This document shows, one piece after another, positions 34,174-42,883 of a stretch of DNA of 42,883 bases. The DNA is from Glomus cerebriforme (taxonomy: Eukaryota; Glomeromycota; Glomeromycetes; Glomerales; Glomeraceae): assembly GCA_003550305.1 (NCBI GenBank), contig QKYT01000378.1:34440-77322 (forward strand). The letters run 5' to 3'. The translations under genes and the position numbers were made by a program. Each line of letters starts with the position of its first letter. The first letter of the stretch is position 1. Below the pieces are notes generated by a model, which saw only the letters and a program-made list of their open reading frames with translations, had not been told where the DNA came from and did no database searches.

Positions 34174-34698
34174 TAATGATAATGATGAATAACTCAATTA
34201 TTTTTCGAGCGCAGTATTTTAAAACCTGTTTGATACTTGATGAGATTATGATTATCCGTCCATATAAGTGAAATAAAACCGTTACATAAATAACTTATCA
34301 TCAATTATATTGCAGATCCAAATTACAGTTTAACTGCACATGTCAAAAGAAGTAGATCGGTAGATAACAACCAAATTTAGAATGAAAACAATTTTTTTAT
34401 CACACGACTTTTATCTATCCGTTTTTTTACGGAATACGTTAATGTTTTTTTCAAAAAAAAAAGATCCGAAATTGTTTCTTTCTATCATTTCTGAAAAAAA
34501 AATATATATATATATGAAAATAAAAACTTTTTGATCTAACCTGATATTAATAGTTTAAAAATCTTACTTCCGGATGAATTCGGAGGATTATGAATTTTGT
34601 ATATTCGATAATATCATATTATATTAGGAAATGGCCGAAAGGGGCAGGAACGAAAAAAAAAGAATAATGAATGATTTTTTAACCAATAAATGATTGAA
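32695..34698. other. Long intergenic region
   Basis: No supported gene across 2 kb. Notable: T-run, short spacer and A-run at about 32759-32800 followed by GAGAGAGA; a G-run (GGGGGGG) at about 32930; another T-run joined to an A-run at about 34145-34173. Promoters of the expansin-like gene (left end) and distal NRT2 elements (right end) may lie here; CTTATC occurs at 33792-33797 and 34294-34299. Confidence 0.45.
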
Positions 34699-35353
34699 GA
34701 TAAGTAATATTTTGTACTATGATATTTGTATATATATAGATAAACCAAAAACAGCTATTTTGGCGATCATGCGATAGAAGTGATAACATTTTACTGATAA
34801 GACAAATTTTTCTTTTTTTTTTTTTTAATCGTATCACATACAGATAAGAAGAATTAAAAAACTTGTTTCATTTAATTAAATTTAATTAAAGCATTGTATA
34901 TTTCTTATCTTCTTCTTTCTAGACAATTTCATTTATCCAGAATATTTATTATTTATGAATATCTGATCAGTCTCGAAAATCTTTTAAAGTGGAGTGATTG
35001 CAGTAATTGCTATATTTGCTATATATACTGAAATAATTTATATATTGGTTACGCAATACAATGATACAATGCAATATGTATGTATGCCTGGACTCCTGTA
35101 TTTTCGCGTCAATGTTTTTAATTGTTGCATTTCTGTTTTAATACTACATTGGACAATGATTCCATTAAAGAATAGAAAAAATAATGTCGGCTTGACAGAT
35201 TATCTGTTTATAATCATATATGTTTGAGAGTATGAAGAAGATAAATAAGATAAATAAGAAAAGAAAAAATAATTAATTTAGTTACACTATCAGTTAATAG
35301 TTTCGTGTTAGCTAAAATAAAATAACGCGAAAAATCTTATCGGAGTAGATAAG
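34699..35353. promoter_or_regulatory. GATAAG cluster upstream of nitrate transporter
   Basis: Six GATAAG hexamers (both strands) lie in 655 bp ahead of NRT2: 34699-34704(+), 34796-34801(+), 34843-34848(+), 34904-34909(-), 35336-35341(-) and 35348-35353(+). The last two form a close inverted pair. GATA-type zinc-finger regulators (AreA/Nit2) bind HGATAR sites, commonly paired, in nitrogen-regulated fungal promoters. That this applies here is inference. Confidence 0.55.
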
Positions 35354-35600
35354 AGATCCACAAAAAAAATGGTAGCACGAGCGTGTTTATGATAGGAACT
35401 TTCCAAAAAAAAAAAAAAAAAAAAAAAAACTTTAAAACCCCTTTGAAAATTTGAAGATCGAACCTTTGCCTTTTTGCTTTTTTTTTTAAAACGAAAGCAA
35501 AAAGTCCTAAATTTGGTTTTTTTTTTGTTGACCTTTTATATTTCTAAAAAAGAAAAAAAAAATTTTATTTTATTAAATTTAAATTTAAAATATTATCAAA

Positions 35601-37166
35601 ATGATTAAGTTACTTGATAACCCTTCAAAAAAACTTGATGTTAATCCTGTTAACCAAAAGGCTACTGAGATTAACCTTATTCAAGCGAAACGACCTTATA
35701 TGAGAGCGTTTCATTTTTCATGGCTTTCCTTTAATATAGCTTTTACAGGCTGGTTTGCGATTGCTCCTCTTTTACCATATATTATTGAAGATTTAAAATT
35801 AACTCCTGCGCAAACTGATAATAGTCAAATTACGAACGTATCCGCCGCAGTTTTTTTTCGCTTTTTTGTTGGGCCATTGTGTGACCGTTTCGGTCCAAAA
35901 CGGGTTATGGCTATTTTACTTATGTTTGGTGCTATACCCGTAGGTCTTAGTGCTTTAGTAAAAAGTGCTACCGGATTAATCGTTGTACGTTTTTTTATTG
36001 GAATTCTTGGTGCAACTTTTGTTCCATGTCAATTTTGGTCAACTCAAATGTTTGATAGTAATATTGTTGGTAGCGCTAATGCTTTAGTAGGAGGTTGGGG
36101 AAATATGGGAGCTGGTATTACTACTATAGTTATGGCTTTGATCGCTGATGGATTTGTTCATGCTGGATTATCCCCCAATTTATCATGGCGTGTTTCTTTG
36201 GTTATTCCTGCTTTTCTTTGCTTTATTGTTGGTTTAAGTAATTATTTTTTCGCCGATGATTGTCCACAAGGTGATTGGTCTAAACGTGGCCTTCCTATTG
36301 AACGAACTCCAGAAATTCATATAGCTAGTAATGAAAAGAATGATAAGAATATCGAAGTACATGATGCGAATAAAGTTGTTAAAGATGATGCTGTTAGTAT
36401 AACAGATTCCGAAAAAAATGTTACAGTTCCTACTTCAACAAGACCTGATCTTAAAACTTTCTTAACTGCTCTTAAAAATCCAAATGTTTTAATTTTAATG
36501 ATTATGTATTCTTGTTGTTTCGGTGTAGAACTTGCCGTAGATGGTGCTTTAACATTATTCTTTTTTAATCATAAGAGTTTTAATCTTTCCAAAAAGAATG
36601 CTGGTTTAATTGCTTCATTATTTGGTTTAATGAATTTATTTTCACGTGCTACTGGAGGTTTTATTTCGGATTTTGCAAATGAAAAATTGGGAATTCGTGG
36701 TAGACTTATCGCTCAATTTATAATCTTCTTTTTGGAAGGTCTATTCTTGTTTGTATTCCCATATTCTTTGAATACTTTACCACAAGCTATTGTTATCTTA
36801 ATTTTATTTAGTTATTTCACTCAAGTAAGAAAATATCATTTAACTAATTTTTTTTAAAAAAAAAAAAAATATTATTTTTACTAATATATATACACATTCT
36901 TTTTTTTTATTATTATTTAGGCCGGTTGCGGAACAAGTTTTGGTATTGTACCTTTTGTTGACCCCAAAATTATGGGAGCTGTTTCAGGTTTAGTTGGTGG
37001 TGGAGGAAGTATTGGTGGTGCAATATTTACCGCAGTATTCAAAGCTTATGGACCTAAAACTCCAATGCCATTTACGGTACTTGGAATTGTAGTAATGATA
37101 GTATCATTTACAACACTTTTATTAAGAATTGATGGAAGAATGTTACTTGAATGGAAACGAAAATGA
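35601..37166 (+). CDS. Nitrate/nitrite transporter, NRT2/CrnA (NNP) family
   Basis: Major-facilitator proton-coupled nitrate importer of the plasma membrane. Two exons, 35601-36824 and 36921-37166; 489 aa, about 12 helices. Seen: conserved early helix FHFSWLSFNIAFTGWFAIAPLLP (part, about 37-59), the MFS loop RFFVGPLCDRFGPKR with the conserved substrate-binding-type Arg, first NNP signature GWGNMGAGITT, a long polar central loop at about 230-285, and the second NNP signature GGGGSIGGAIF in exon 2. The central loop is the usual place for phosphorylation control in fungal NrtA. The C-terminal tail is short (LEWKRK). The GATAAG-rich upstream region fits nitrogen-status control. Its 3' end converges with ISN1 about 0.5 kb away. 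No nitrate or nitrite reductase gene is in the window. Confidence 0.92.
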
Positions 37167-37674
37167 AAAGAAAAACAATTTAATATATATACATATTTTT
37201 TTTTATGATTTAATGATTTAAATTAGTTTAAGACAATAACTTTATATGTAATTTTTTTTGTATATTATGCATATATTTATTTTACTAAAAAAAAAAAAAA
37301 AANAAAATATATAAACACGGAAACATTATAATTCCGAAAATTTTTTAATTCTAATACACCAAATACAGTATACATCATTTACTACTTTTTTTTTCATTTA
37401 ATAAAACGAAACTCGTTGTGATAATTACATAACCAATATATCAGATTTCATTTCTTCTGTCCTCGAACATAATAGACTAAGTCTCAATAATATATAATAA
37501 ATAAACAAAATAAAAAAAAAATAAATAATTTCCTAACTCTAATCCTAATCCTATCCTAATACTAAACTAATACTAATCCTAAACTAATCCCAACCTAACT
37601 ACACAGTTAATTAAAAAATTTACTAATAAAAAAAGTTAAATAATTTAAATAATTTAAATAATTAAATATATAAG
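37167..37674. other. Convergent intergenic region with telomere-like repeats
   Basis: 3' ends of NRT2 and ISN1 face each other here. An A-run at about 37286-37306 contains the window's only ambiguous base (N at 37303), so this homopolymer length is uncertain. A CCTAA-type repeat lies at 37532-37600. Confidence 0.55.
37532..37600 (-). repeat. Degenerate CCTAA/telomere-type repeat
   Basis: About 69 bases of imperfect CCTAA, CTAAT and CCTAAT units (TCCTAACTCTAATCCTAATC onward), which read TTAGG/TTAGGA on the other strand. Same motif class as the repeat in the P450 intron at 1874-1906, but in the opposite orientation. Confidence 0.65.
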
Positions 37675-40011
37675 TTACGATGTCTTTGAGTCCAAAAAAC
37701 TTTGTGGAAGATCTTGTGATGTTAAGGAGTTAAATTCAAGAGGTCGTTCTGGCTTTTTCGCTTCCAATAATTCGGTTAATTCTACCAACACGTCCTGTGT
37801 TTCTTCAGGATTAACAATCCATATTGTACAACACTGGTGTCTTGTAGCGAAATCATTCCCAGTAGATAAAAACTAAAATAGAAAAACATATTATAAATAA
37901 GCAAATCTTTGTGTAGATACAGATAAATTAAATTAGCTCCACTTACTTGATCTCCTACGTGTAATGTTTCTCCTGACGTTGCACCAAGAAATTCTTGTAA
38001 TATTTGCACTCCTATAAGTTTATTCCCACTAAAAATGACGGGAAATGTTAAATGCATTCATGAAAATAGCTACAAGCATAAGATTTTATCATACTTACAT
38101 ATCTACCCACACGTCATTTCCGCCGTTGAATGCACAAAATGGTAAATTATACTTCTTTCCCCATGGTGAATTCAAATAATTCACAATTCGATGTTGCGTA
38201 GATAATACGCACTCGTCCTATAAATTAATAAGAAAATTAAAATGACAAAGTTGATTAAAAAAACGAATATTAAGGAAATTTAAATATACCAACTGTTCTC
38301 TAAATATCTTTACATTAGGCTTAGGCACGATACCTGTAATGAAGGAAAATATTAGTAAATGTTATGAATTAAATTAAACTTAAATATTACTCACCGACCG
38401 CTTTGCTTTTACGTAAAACGTTACATGGCAATTTCATGTCATCAATACATCTTTGCAAATTTTCTTGGGCTACATCTAAAATAGCATTGATTTGATCCGA
38501 ACTCCAGGAACGGACATAATGTGGCTGATATTCGCTATATGTCAGAAAATTATATATTAAAAATTGAAATCATATTTGTAAAATTAATTAACGCATAGTA
38601 TTATCAAACTTACTATTCTGGAATGTATTTTAAATGATAATCTTCTTGGCATTGAAAAAGGTAATTACATTCACCTCCTACAAAAAGTGAATCGTTATAT
38701 CAACTTAAATAAACGAGAAACCATTATATATCTATCAACTTACCCAACAAAAAAAATTTTTCGCACATATCTTTTGGCAATCGCGCGTTTCCAAAACCTT
38801 TTAACAAACCAGATAACCTTTGTTCATATCTTGATGCATCTCCTGGATATCCAGCAGCTGTAACCACACAAACATTTAGGTTGTATTTTAATAACCTCAT
38901 GAGTAAATTCACCAATGCTGAATCATGCTCAAAATCTTTTCCATCATCATAAAGTGTCATATCTCCATCGCTAATTTAAATGGAATAAAGATGTTTAATA
39001 ATAAAATATTGTGGATATAATAATTACTTAATATACTTACAATGTTATTAATTTAAGTTTTGGAGCAATTGCAATGATCTAAATCAATTGAAGTTAATTA
39101 AAGATAAGTACCCTAAAAATAATAAATCAATTTAATCTAATTAACATACCTGAGCTGTATTTAAGATTCTATTAATTAAAATAATCAAAAAAAGTTAACA
39201 AGTGAAATATTGTATTAAAAAAATTGTAAAAAAATATAAAACCTTCGAATATCGTTGAAACTTGGAGGTACAAATCTACGTGCAGCAATAGAATGTTTAG
39301 CATTAGCTGATAAAAATGATTCGCGTAACGGTAATTGAGTATGAAAAGTTGATATAGATGGAACAAGTCTTTTAAGTCTTGATTGATCAGGAACACCTAA
39401 CGTTCATAGAATAGTCATTAAAAAAGAACATTATTAGAAATAAATAAATAAACAAATTTTAAATGTAAAAAATAAAAATAAAAATAAAAAATGAATAAAC
39501 AATTTTTTTTTAAACCTTTATCATGTTTTCGAATATGTTCCTACAATATTCATAGAGGTTATAATTTTTTATAAAATTTGCATCATTCTTTGCTTTAACA
39601 ATATTTCAATACTTACGTTTATCAATTCTTCAATGTTAGATAAAATATCACAATACCTAGCAACATTCGCATCCATATGATATTCATCATCTTTTTCAGT
39701 TGGATCATCGGTTTGTGGAATTGGTTTGGCGTGTAGAACGAATGGAGTCATGAGCATTCCCTAAACACGTTGAGTTCAAAGAGACAATTTACACCATTAT
39801 TTGACGTTTTTCATACGGGATTTAAAATTATTAAAATGATTAAAAATTACCTTTATGAATTCGATAAAAGGATCACGCTTATGTGCTCGAAGAGCATAAT
39901 TTATCTTATCGAAAGATAAAAACAACGAGATTCATATTTATTTATTGAATTAGAACGCAAACTAAAAGAAAAAATAAACATATTTCAACTCACAGTATAC
40001 ATAGAAGTCAT
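37675..40011 (-). CDS. ISN1: IMP-specific 5'-nucleotidase (14 exons)
   Basis: Cytosolic HAD-fold phosphatase converting IMP to inosine, balancing purine nucleotide pools. Exons in transcript order: 40011-39994, 39904-39851, 39760-39617, 39540-39516, 39396-39243, 39168-39150, 39078-39041, 38970-38744, 38677-38614, 38534-38395, 38333-38290, 38217-38099, 38028-37947, 37872-37675; all phases close, 441 aa against about 450 in yeast Isn1. Seen: INYALRAHKRDPFIEFI near the start, HAD nucleophile motif FDGDMTLYDDG (D152, D154), VVTAAGYPGDASRYEQRL, and near the C-terminus AFNGGNDVWVDIGNK, IGVQILQ and HVGDQFLSTGNDFATR. Several micro-exons (18, 19, 25 nt) make automated prediction error-prone. The six-residue first exon is the least certain part. 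Confidence 0.9.
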
Positions 40012-41035
40012 TTTCGTTATTTTGGGTTTAAATAATATTTTGAAATAAAAGTAATAAGAACGCGCTCAAACGAAAAATGCTCAGCAAACATTATTATTTC
40101 TCACATTAGCAGTTAGCTGCAGTAAGTTAAAATCTTCCATCTATAGATCGTGTACCTTAAATGGCATAAATCTAAATTTGGGGCCTAGTTAATAATCACA
40201 TGATTCTGTGAACTTTACCGGAATTACGACATTAAGAAATTGACAACGTGACAAATACTGTATTATGTGACAAATAGGATTTCACATACAGAAAAAATGA
40301 AAATTGAGGTGTGATACGGGGTGACAAAAATTATATAATTTGTCACGTGACATAACCCGCTTCCCCAATGTCACACTCCACGTGATTTCACATGCTTCCA
40401 TTTTTTATATTTATGGCAGGGACAGAATTTTTGTCGGTGACGCAGGGGGAGTTCGCTTTAGCTTGGTAATGGCCAATGGGTCAATTTGTCATTACGCAAA
40501 TCATTTTGGGGCGCAGTGATTTTATGCGTTAATTTTTTGGTACAATTGCAACTTAGTAAGATAGAGGTTGGAATGTTGTATTCTTATGAGGTACGAGACA
40601 TTCCTATTAAATAAAGTTTATTAGGAGACCAGAGGTGTTTAAGAATGAAATTATGTATTATTTTCAAAATTTTTTGTTTCGCGTATCATTAAAAATTGCT
40701 GTGCCTCAAATTTCATTAATCATGCCATTTTCTCCTGTTACACCATGCCAATTAATTTTTATATTAAACTGACAACAAACTTTAATAAAATGATCAATAT
40801 ATTAATTTAACTGTATACAAAATAATTATTGGTTCGCCAAACCTCTTTATCAAAAGACAATTTATAATTTAGTGTACAAGAAATATATATAAACTATGAT
40901 GGGATGGTTAATGATGAGTGATAAAAATGATCGAAAGTTAAGTAAAAATATACAATGTTAGATGATATCATTAAAAAAAACGCCGTCCAGTTTGGAATTC
41001 ATAATTCTATCAGTATAAACTCCGTTTTACAAATT
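40012..41035. other. Intergenic, ISN1 promoter and repeat-bearing spacer
   Basis: No gene seen. The left part is the ISN1 upstream region. At 40225-40395 there are several GTGACAAA units, a 26-bp near-palindrome at 40321-40346 and two CACGTG sites. The right part, to 41035, is the 3' side of the expansin-like gene. Confidence 0.5.
40306..40395. repeat. CACGTG-bearing repeat, left copy
   Basis: Starts AGGTGTGATACGGGGTGACA, contains the near-palindrome 40321-40346 (GTGACAAAAATTATATAATT then TGTCAC) and CACGTG at 40344-40349 and 40379-40384. It resembles 42480-42595 in order of parts: GTGATACG, GTGA, AT core, TCACGTGA, second CACGTGA. Confidence 0.5.
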
Positions 41036-41512
41036 CTATTTTGTTTTTCTCTTTTTTTCAAATGTAGGGAATCTACCCTTTGGTGGACAGGAAACAGGTG
41101 TCCATTTAATATTAACAATACCTAGATCAAGGTCTGCGATTTGTTTAAACGCACTTGGTGTCAAATCAACCTGGTTCTTTGCGCAGCCTACACACTTGTC
41201 AATGATTTTTACGGTAACGCTCCTATTGTTCCTAGGATTTGTTATCTTAAGACATTGGTAACACTTTTCCAGACCTCTCATGGACATGGCACCGATCCTA
41301 TCAGATGGTTTTGCGTTATAGCTGCGAATCCCGTTATTACCGTAACACGCAGAGTTGTCGAGCTGATCGTCGTCGTAAAAAGTAATTTTGGCATTAACGT
41401 CGCCGCGCTTCTTAAGGGAAGAAAATTCCATTCTTCTGATAAATCCTTCTTCGGCTCTAATAATTGTGAAAGTAGAGAGTGCGAGGATGAGGAGCACAAG
41501 GATGGCCTTCAT
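41036..41512 (-). CDS. Expansin-like / DPBB secreted protein 2
   Basis: Secreted 158-aa DPBB protein, paralogue of the 32107-32694 gene; single exon. Signal peptide at about 1-20 (MKAILVLLILALSTFTIIRA). A short linker with SLKKRGDV offers a Kex2-like KR site at about 34-36, directly before the domain. DPBB domain at about 38-152: AKITFYDDDQ, NSACYGNNGIRSY, KCYQCLKITNP, VKIIDKCVGC, VDLTPSAFKQI, NIKWTPVSC, ending in basic EKKRKTK. Compared with protein 1 the linker is about 35 residues shorter, and the region after VGC lacks the PPGG insert. Family role: wall loosening or binding without hydrolysis; whether the target is the fungus's own wall or a host wall is unknown. It lies between two related CACGTG repeats. 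Confidence 0.9.
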   Translation of the reverse strand: MKAILVLLILALSTFTIIRAEEGFIRRMEFSSLKKRGDVNAKITFYDDDQLDNSACYGNNGIRSYNAKPSDRIGAMSMRGLEKCYQCLKITNPRNNRSVTVKIIDKCVGCAKNQVDLTPSAFKQIADLDLGIVNIKWTPVSCPPKGRFPTFEKKRKTK

Positions 41513-42169
41513 TATGAAAAAAGGGTTTTTAATTTGTGATAATCGGATGAAAGGTAAAATGAAGGTAATATGAAATTGAAATGGAAAAAAAAATCCTGGA
41601 TGACTAAAAAAAATGTTATGAACTTGTTTGCACAGGAAGCAAACAATTATATATATTTTTCAATTATGAAAAGAAATGAAAATTAAACAGTTATTTTTTT
41701 CATCATGGGTAGAAAGGGAATTTTATATTTGAATTTAACATGTACAAAAATTCTCAAATGTAACGTTAGATATCGGTTGATTTTTTCTTTTAAATTGTGT
41801 GCATTTTACAAAGTGGTGTTGCAGACGCAATTATCATTTTAGGATATATGTAATGATTTTTTGCTATAAATGTAAACAATTTCACAATACACGGAAAGAA
41901 GAAGTTTCTATAATTTAAGGGTAGGGTGTACGGTGATCATTTCTATTAGTAAATCGCCATCTAAAAAGTAACATGATTTTTCGTTCATTTTTATTATTTA
42001 CTTGTTGTAACTAATATATTTACAAACTTTACTTATTACAGACATATATAAAAATATTATTACATTAATATTTATTACATTAATACTCGTTACTTTAACT
42101 TTAATATTTCTTTTCCAACATCTATTTTCTTTCATTTCGATATATTTTTTTTTAGAAGTTTGCTATTTA
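41513..42169. other. Intergenic, upstream of expansin-like gene 2
   Basis: Contains the promoter of the 41512 gene. No ORF or motif that I can support. Confidence 0.45.
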
Positions 42170-42660
42170 TCACCGGTGGTGATCATCACCGGTGTTTTCA
42201 AATTTGGTAATTCCGGTAATTCCGGCCAAAATTTAAGTGATCGACAAAGAATATCCTTTTTTGGGATCCTGTGTATCCCAAATTTCCAATTTTGAAGAGA
42301 AACAAAATTGCCTTTTTTTGTATCGCGTAACGTTGCCTAAATATCCATAAAAGGATATTCCGGCCAGCGTCAAAGTTTTGGCCAAAATTAAGGATATGAC
42401 GACTAACATATGACGAATAGACTTTCACACCTCGAAAAAATTCTAAGTCTCTGAAATAAATAGTAAACTGAATTGAAAACTGGGATGTGATACGATGTGA
42501 TGAATTATTACATATATAAAGTCACGTGATTACCGGTGATGATCACATCTACCCCAGTATCACCAACACTTTTTTCACCCCACGTGACTTGTTAATTTTG
42601 GCCTGAATTATTAAACTATTATTGGCCAAATTAAAAATTTCGGTAAATGCCATGTATCTT
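42170..42660. repeat. Repeat block with inverted ends and CACGTG sites
   Basis: An exact 15-bp inverted repeat, GTGATCATCACCGGT at 42179-42193 and its complement at 42532-42546, brackets about 340 bp. The left arm sits in a longer near-palindrome (42171-42194). Inside are repeated TTCCGGCCA and TTTGGCCAAAATT-type words, seen also at 42596-42640. CACGTG occurs at 42523-42528 and 42581-42586. The open frame on the minus strand at 42198-42428 is inside this block and looks non-genic. Probably a non-autonomous mobile element or its remains. Confidence 0.5.
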
Positions 42661-42883
42661 AGAAAAATTTATCATTATCAAAAAAAACTTTATTATTTTT
42701 TTTTAACATTTAACACTACAATACAATACTACAATACAATTTTAAAAAAGATAAAAGACTGATTTATTTGTACTTTATTAAGCTTTAATAAGTAATAAGC
42801 AATATCTGATATATAAAAAAAATACTTTTATTAATATATCAAAAAGCATTATATAAACTTATAACAAAAATAAAAACAACTTT
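42661..42883. other. AT-rich right edge
   Basis: No feature seen; small AT direct repeats (ACTACAATACAAT, twice, at about 42713-42740). Confidence 0.4.

Noticed and set aside
34994..35227. 77-aa hydrophobic frame upstream of NRT2
   Set aside because: Starts with GTG, has no family resemblance or splice support, and lies in regulatory DNA.
42198..42428. 76-aa minus-strand frame
   Set aside because: Lies wholly in a repeat block with palindromes; no signal of coding.
1..42883. tRNA, rRNA or CRISPR arrays
   Set aside because: I looked for tRNA B-box-like words, rRNA-like conserved stretches and regular spacer repeats and found none that hold up.

Overview
The window looks like nuclear DNA of an AT-rich, intron-rich fungus, most likely an arbuscular mycorrhizal fungus (Glomeromycotina, Rhizophagus-like). 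What I see: short GT-AG introns (mostly 60-110 nt), very AT-rich intergenic DNA with poly-A/poly-T tracts, split eukaryotic genes on both strands, no operons and no Shine-Dalgarno context. The species assignment is inference from the gene mix (Crinkler-type and AIG1-type relics, small secreted proteins, F-box protein, NRT2, NOX). Exon boundaries were placed by hand from splice signals, reading phase and, for the two P450s, comparison of the copies; expect an occasional 1-nt error.

Layout. 0.8-8.8 kb (+): two paralogous cytochrome P450 genes with the same ten-exon structure, on either side of a mucin-like single-pass membrane protein. 9.5-13.2 kb (+): two small secreted or surface proteins and an intronless F-box protein. 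13.9-15.6 kb: a 123-bp TIR element next to a 1.5-kb extremely AT-rich block. 15.6-21.8 kb: a divergent redox pair, a 20-exon AIFM3-type Rieske/FAD oxidoreductase (-) and an NADPH oxidase (+). 22.4-28.1 kb: gene-poor graveyard with a broken Crinkler-like gene, coiled-coil relics, a 53-bp tandem duplication and a broken AIG1-like GTPase. 29.5-32.7 kb: a Kre9/Knh1-like secreted protein (+), a class-V PLP aminotransferase (-) and an expansin-like DPBB protein (-). 35.6-40.0 kb: an NRT2-type nitrate transporter (+) with GATAAG-rich upstream DNA, convergent with a 14-exon IMP-specific 5'-nucleotidase (-). 41.0-41.5 kb: a second expansin-like protein (-) flanked on both sides by related CACGTG-bearing repeats.

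How the genes fit together. At least six genes encode secreted or surface proteins (membrane receptor-like protein, two small secreted proteins, the Kre9-like protein, two expansin-like proteins), so the window is weighted to the cell wall and the outside interface. NOX and AIFM3 are both flavin-dependent electron-transfer proteins and share one 0.9-kb intergenic region that could carry both promoters. NRT2 brings in nitrate. ISN1 removes phosphate from IMP. I found no tRNA, rRNA or CRISPR array. I see no clear undescribed system. The best leads are the telomere-type insertion in a P450 intron, the GATAAG cluster upstream of NRT2, the paired CACGTG repeats around an expansin gene, and the NOX/AIFM3 divergent pair.
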